From NCBI RefSeq assembly GCF_023184515.1, contig NZ_JAAHBP010000002.1:100330-164329 (forward strand): a stretch of DNA of 64,000 bases. The letters are read 5' to 3'. This DNA is from Streptomyces sp. D2-8. Lineage in GTDB: Bacteria; Actinomycetota; Actinomycetes; Streptomycetales; Streptomycetaceae. The position numbers and the translations under genes are program-made. Of this stretch, positions 61,313 to 64,000 are shown in pieces. How positions within the stretch are numbered: position 1 is the stretch's first letter; every line of letters begins with the position of its first letter. Below the pieces are notes generated by a model, which ran no database searches, had not been told where the DNA came from, and worked only from the letters and a program-made list of their open reading frames with translations.

Positions 61313-61852
61313 TCAGCCCTCGGCAGGCACCTCGTACTCACCGATCAGCTGGGCCCGCCCGATCGTGCGGAACCGCAGATTGAAGCCGACCACGGCGGGC
61401 GACGCGTCCGCGTCCGGCCCGAGCTTCTCCTGATCCACCGCGTACACCGTGAACACATACCGGTGCGGTCCGTCCCCGGGAGGCGGCGCGGCCCCTGCGA
61501 ACTCCTTGTCGCCGTAGTCGTTACGAGCGTGGATCGCGCCCTGCGGCAGACCCTCGAACGTGCCGCCGCCCGCGCCCACCGGCAGCTCGGTCACCGACGC
61601 CGGGATGTCGAACAACACCCAGTGCCAGAACCCACTGCCCGTCGGGGCATCGGGGTCGTAGCAGGTCACGGCGAAGCTCTTGGTCTCGGGCGGGAAGCCC
61701 TCCCACCGCAGCTGCGGCGAGGTGTTGCCGGCCGCGTGGACCTGGGCGTCCTGGAGCGTCGCACCTTCCTCGATGTCCTTGCTCGTCACCGTGAACGACG
61801 CGACGGGCGGATGGAAGTCGTGGGGGAGCGGCCGCCGCTTGAGCTCGGTCAC
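61313..61852 (-). CDS. YbhB/YbcL family Raf kinase inhibitor-like protein (PEBP)
   Basis: A 179-residue PEBP-fold protein starting MTELKRRPLPHDFHPPVAS. The conserved anion pocket is visible: SPQLRWEGFP, YDPDAPTGSGFWHWVLFDIP, and HRYVFTVYAVD near the C-terminus. Bacterial members have no firm function; roles in signalling or as protease inhibitors have been proposed. It is the last gene of a minus-strand run after the Spo0M gene, with a gap of 40 bases between them. Confidence 0.92.
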   Translation of the reverse strand: MTELKRRPLPHDFHPPVASFTVTSKDIEEGATLQDAQVHAAGNTSPQLRWEGFPPETKSFAVTCYDPDAPTGSGFWHWVLFDIPASVTELPVGAGGGTFEGLPQGAIHARNDYGDKEFAGAAPPPGDGPHRYVFTVYAVDQEKLGPDADASPAVVGFNLRFRTIGRAQLIGEYEVPAEG

Positions 61853-61892
61853 CTCGGTACCTCCTGATCGTTTCTTGCAGTCGCCCCCGAGC

Positions 61893-62675
61893 CTAGAACC
61901 AGTTGCGCTTGCTGCCGACCTCGGACAGCCACTGGTTGAGATAGGCGGTCCAGTCGGTTCCCTGGTAGTCGTTGAGACCCACCTGGAAGGACCGGAAGGT
62001 GTCGCTGCCCTCGCTGAACAGCCCCGGCTTCTTGTCCATCTCCAGCACCACGTCCATCGTGTGCTGGTCGGCCACGAAGCTCAGCTCGACCTGGTTCAGC
62101 CCGCGGTACTGCTGCGGCGGGTGGAACTCGATCTCCTGGTAGAACGGCAGCTTCTGCCGCGTACCCCGGATGACACCGCGTTCCATGTCCGCGTTCTTGA
62201 ACCGGAAGCCCAGCTGGATGAACGCGTCCAGGATCGCCTTCTGCGCCGGCAGCGGGTGCACGTTGACCGGGTCCAGGTCACCCGAGTCCACCGCACGCGC
62301 GATCTCCAGCTCGGTGGACACCCCGATGTTCATGCCGCGCAGGGCCTGACCGTCGATCATCGTGATCGGGGTCTCCCACGGGATCTCGAGACCGAACTGC
62401 ACCGCGTGCACCGCGTTCGCCTGCAGCTCGAACGCCCCGCCCAGCCGCGACTTCGTGAACTCGATGTCCTGCTTGTACTCCTGGTCGCCGCTCTCCACCT
62501 CGACCTTGGCCTGCAGCCCGACCGAGAGCCCCTCGATCTGCTGGTTGACGGACCCGCCCTGGATTCGCACCTCGCCTTGGACGACACCGCCCGGGACGAC
62601 GTTGACCTCGTGCAGCACCGTCTCGACCGAAGCTCCGCCGGCCCCCAGGCTCGCGAGCAGCTTCTTGAACGCCAT
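61893..62675 (-). CDS. Sporulation-control protein Spo0M family
   Basis: A 260-residue arrestin-like beta-sandwich protein starting MAFKKLLASLGAGGASVETVLHEVNVVPGG. Further features are VVQGEVRIQGGSVNQQIEGLSVGL, the strand FGLEIPWETPITMIDGQALRG and LPFYQEIEFHPPQQYRGLNQVELSF. Bacillus Spo0M links to sporulation phosphorelay and cell division; in Streptomyces it is a conserved protein of unclear role. It is divergent from aag and probably co-transcribed with the PEBP gene. Confidence 0.92.
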   Translation of the reverse strand: MAFKKLLASLGAGGASVETVLHEVNVVPGGVVQGEVRIQGGSVNQQIEGLSVGLQAKVEVESGDQEYKQDIEFTKSRLGGAFELQANAVHAVQFGLEIPWETPITMIDGQALRGMNIGVSTELEIARAVDSGDLDPVNVHPLPAQKAILDAFIQLGFRFKNADMERGVIRGTRQKLPFYQEIEFHPPQQYRGLNQVELSFVADQHTMDVVLEMDKKPGLFSEGSDTFRSFQVGLNDYQGTDWTAYLNQWLSEVGSKRNWF

Positions 62676-62819
62676 GTCTCTCCCTCTCGCCCACTACGGG
62701 TGGATCCTTGATCCATACAAACGCGATCCGGCCGTGGCCGGTTCCATGCCTCACCCTGGCAAGGCCGGTGCCCGACGGCCACCCCGCGGCACCACGCGTC
62801 TCCAGTACCCTCGGACGGC

Positions 62820-63461
62820 ATGATCGCGACCCCCGACCGTACGCCTCTGTCCAGGGAGTTCTTCGACCGGCCCGTCCTCGATGTCGCCCCCGACCTCCTC
62901 GGCCGCATCCTGGTACGCAGCACCCCGGACGGTCCGATCGCCCTCCGCCTCACCGAGGTGGAGGCCTACGACGGTGCTGACGACCCGGGCTCCCACGCCT
63001 ATCGCGGCCGCACGGCCCGCAACGGTGTGATGTTCGGTCCGCCCGGTCATGTGTACGTCTACTTCACCTATGGCATGTGGTTCTGCATGAACCTGGTCTG
63101 CGGCCCGGAGGGAAAGGCGAGCGCGGTCCTGCTCCGCGCCGGTGAGATCATCGAGGGCGCCGAACTGGCCCGCACCCGTCGACTCTCGGCCCGCAATGAC
63201 AAGGAACTGGCCAAAGGCCCCGCCCGCCTGGCCACCGCCCTGAACGTGGACCGCTCCCTGGACGGAACGGACGCGTGCACCTCCGAGGACACCCCGCTCC
63301 GCATGCTGACGGGCACTCCCGTCGCCTCTGACCAGGTACGCAACGGTCCCCGCACTGGCGTGGGCGGCGACGGAGCCGTGCACCCCTGGCGCTACTGGGT
63401 CGCCAACGACCCGACCGTGAGCCCCTATCGAGCCCACGTCCCGCGACGTCGCCGAAGTTGA
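62820..63461 (+). CDS. DNA-3-methyladenine glycosylase (AAG/MPG family)
   Basis: Base-excision repair enzyme that removes alkylated purines. It has 213 residues starting [21 protein letters not shown]. The AAG domain has [27 protein letters not shown] with catalytic Glu, [36 protein letters not shown] DNA-intercalating and active-site segments (key Tyr, His), and [13 protein letters not shown]. The length is normal. The gene ends at the first promoter of the rRNA operon: its stop overlaps the TTGACG hexamer. Confidence 0.92.
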   Translation: MIATPDRTPLSREFFDRPVLDVAPDLLGRILVRSTPDGPIALRLTEVEAYDGADDPGSHAYRGRTARNGVMFGPPGHVYVYFTYGMWFCMNLVCGPEGKASAVLLRAGEIIEGAELARTRRLSARNDKELAKGPARLATALNVDRSLDGTDACTSEDTPLRMLTGTPVASDQVRNGPRTGVGGDGAVHPWRYWVANDPTVSPYRAHVPRRRRS

Positions 63462-63486
63462 CGCGCTCTGCCAAGGTGCGTAATGT
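63458..63486 (+). promoter_or_regulatory. rRNA operon promoter p1
   Basis: TTGACG (63458-63463), a 17-base spacer and TAATGT (63481-63486) form a near-consensus vegetative promoter about 500 bases before 16S rRNA. Its -35 overlaps the stop of the glycosylase gene. Confidence 0.65.
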
Positions 63487-63624
63487 GGCCCGAGCCGCTG
63501 AACCGGGTATGGCAATCGCCAACCACCGGAAGCGGCCAAACCACTACCTAGCGACTCCCCTCAGCAGGGGCGAATTCAGCGTGCCCGCATGCCTGAATTC
63601 GGCGCCAGCGGACTCGATTATGAG

Positions 63625-63652
63625 TTGGACGGCGAATCGGCTAACGTAGTGA
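63625..63652 (+). promoter_or_regulatory. Possible rRNA operon promoter p2
   Basis: TTGGAC (63625-63630), 16 bases and TAGTGA (63647-63652). Streptomyces rrn operons carry several promoters. A further TGaTAGAGT extended -10 type site lies at 63729-63737 without a clear -35. Confidence 0.45.
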
Positions 63653-63737
63653 ATGTCGAAAGGCCGACGAGCGAAAGCCCGGGCCGAACGGCAAATCCTG
63701 CCGACAGGGAATCGGATCGAAAAGGATCTGATAGAGT

Positions 63738-63984
63738 CGGAAACGCAAGACCGAAGGGAAGTGCCCGGAGGAAAGCCCGAGAGGGTGAGTACAAAGGAAG
63801 CGACCGTTCCTTGAGAACTCAACAGCGTGCCAAAAGTCAACGCCAGATATGTTGATACCCCGTCTCCAGCATCTGCTGGGGCGAGGTTCCTTTGAAAAAA
63901 CACAGCGAGGACGCTGTGAACGGTCGGGCCTATTCCGCCTGACTGTTCCGCTCTCGTGGTGTTGCACCGGATTACCGGTACACA
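63738..63984 (+). promoter_or_regulatory. rRNA operon leader with antitermination/processing signals
   Basis: The stretch includes TTGAGAACTCAACAGCGTGC (63811-63830), which matches my memory of actinobacterial rrn leaders with boxA-type elements. Two hairpins follow: CCAGCA/TGCTGG near 63867 and CACAGCG/CGCTGTG at 63901-63918, probably for processing. Confidence 0.7.
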
Positions 63985-64000
63985 TTCACGGAGAGTTTGA
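63985..64000 (+). rRNA. rrs: 16S ribosomal RNA (first bases only)
   Basis: The window ends in TTCACGGAGAGTTTGA, the universal 5' start of actinobacterial 16S rRNA (continues GAGTTTGATCCTGGCTCAG in known genes). Only about 16 bases are inside the window. Confidence 0.9.

Noticed and set aside
63589..63855. Open frame of 88 codons before 16S rRNA
   Set aside because: It lies in the rRNA operon promoter/leader region, has no Shine-Dalgarno and shows no family features.

Overview
The window is high-GC DNA of a Streptomyces (or very close actinomycete) chromosome. The evidence is the strong G/C third-position bias, the GTG and TTG starts, and a set of Streptomyces-specific genes: a chaplin of ChpE type, the small nucleoid protein Gbn, a streptophobe-type membrane protein, an SGM_5486-type microprotein, a P10-like protein beside Asp23 genes, and a Spo0M protein. 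As I recall it, the gene order also matches the core-chromosome region of S. coelicolor around gbn, tyrS, fabG/fabI and chpE. It reads as core genome: I see no phage, integrative element, CRISPR array or biosynthetic gene cluster.

Layout. 1-5.3 kb: the late aerobic cobalamin operon cobD-cobQ-cobN on the minus strand, behind a cobalamin riboswitch; cobN is cut by the left edge. 5.4-7.3 kb: a PiT phosphate transporter behind a PHO-box-like repeat, plus a GH25 lysozyme remnant. 7.4-11.5 kb: class II aldolase, alpha/beta hydrolase, an unrecognised protein and a VOC protein. 11.7-14.9 kb: an ABC-F ATPase behind a leaderless 7-codon reading frame and two exclusive hairpins, then gbn behind a cluster of GATC sites, then an enoyl-CoA hydratase. 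14.9-18.1 kb: an envelope-stress cluster (P10-like protein, two Asp23 proteins, a small membrane protein, a DUF6286 protein and AmaP).

18-27 kb: an SDR without the YxxxK pair, a GH15 hydrolase, about 0.7 kb of decayed repeats, SURF1, a Zn-ribbon protein, a DEDDh-BRCT exonuclease, a sterol desaturase/lysoplasmalogenase pair and CopD. 27-35 kb: two tandem secreted subtilases, the DUF485-ActP acetate uptake pair, moaA, a short MITE-like element and small membrane proteins. 35-41.2 kb: tyrS, a TldD/TldE pair, then fabG-fabI. 41.3-46.2 kb: a FadR-type regulator divergent from an MFS exporter with a microprotein, SixA and serB. 46.4-52.5 kb: the streptophobe protein with 75-bp repeats, an Rv1747-like FHA-ABC exporter and a secreted lytic transglycosylase with a possible structured leader. 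52.7-58.9 kb: queA, SDR, a two-component system, chpE, an unknown protein and an ABC ATPase. 59-63.5 kb: NfeD, SPFH, HNH, PEBP, Spo0M and Aag genes. The right edge holds an rRNA operon promoter/leader and the first bases of 16S rRNA.

How the parts relate. Several units concern the cell envelope and development: Asp23/AmaP, the FHA-ABC exporter, transglycosylase, chaplin, subtilases, Spo0M, NfeD/SPFH and Gbn. The rest are housekeeping: cobalamin, fatty acid elongation, molybdopterin, serine, tRNA charging, phosphate and acetate uptake. The most interesting signals are non-coding: the ABC-F leader, the GATC cluster at gbn, the folded leader of the transglycosylase gene, a recurrent CACGCGCG(CG)TG palindrome, and small mobile repeats inserted at or in genes.
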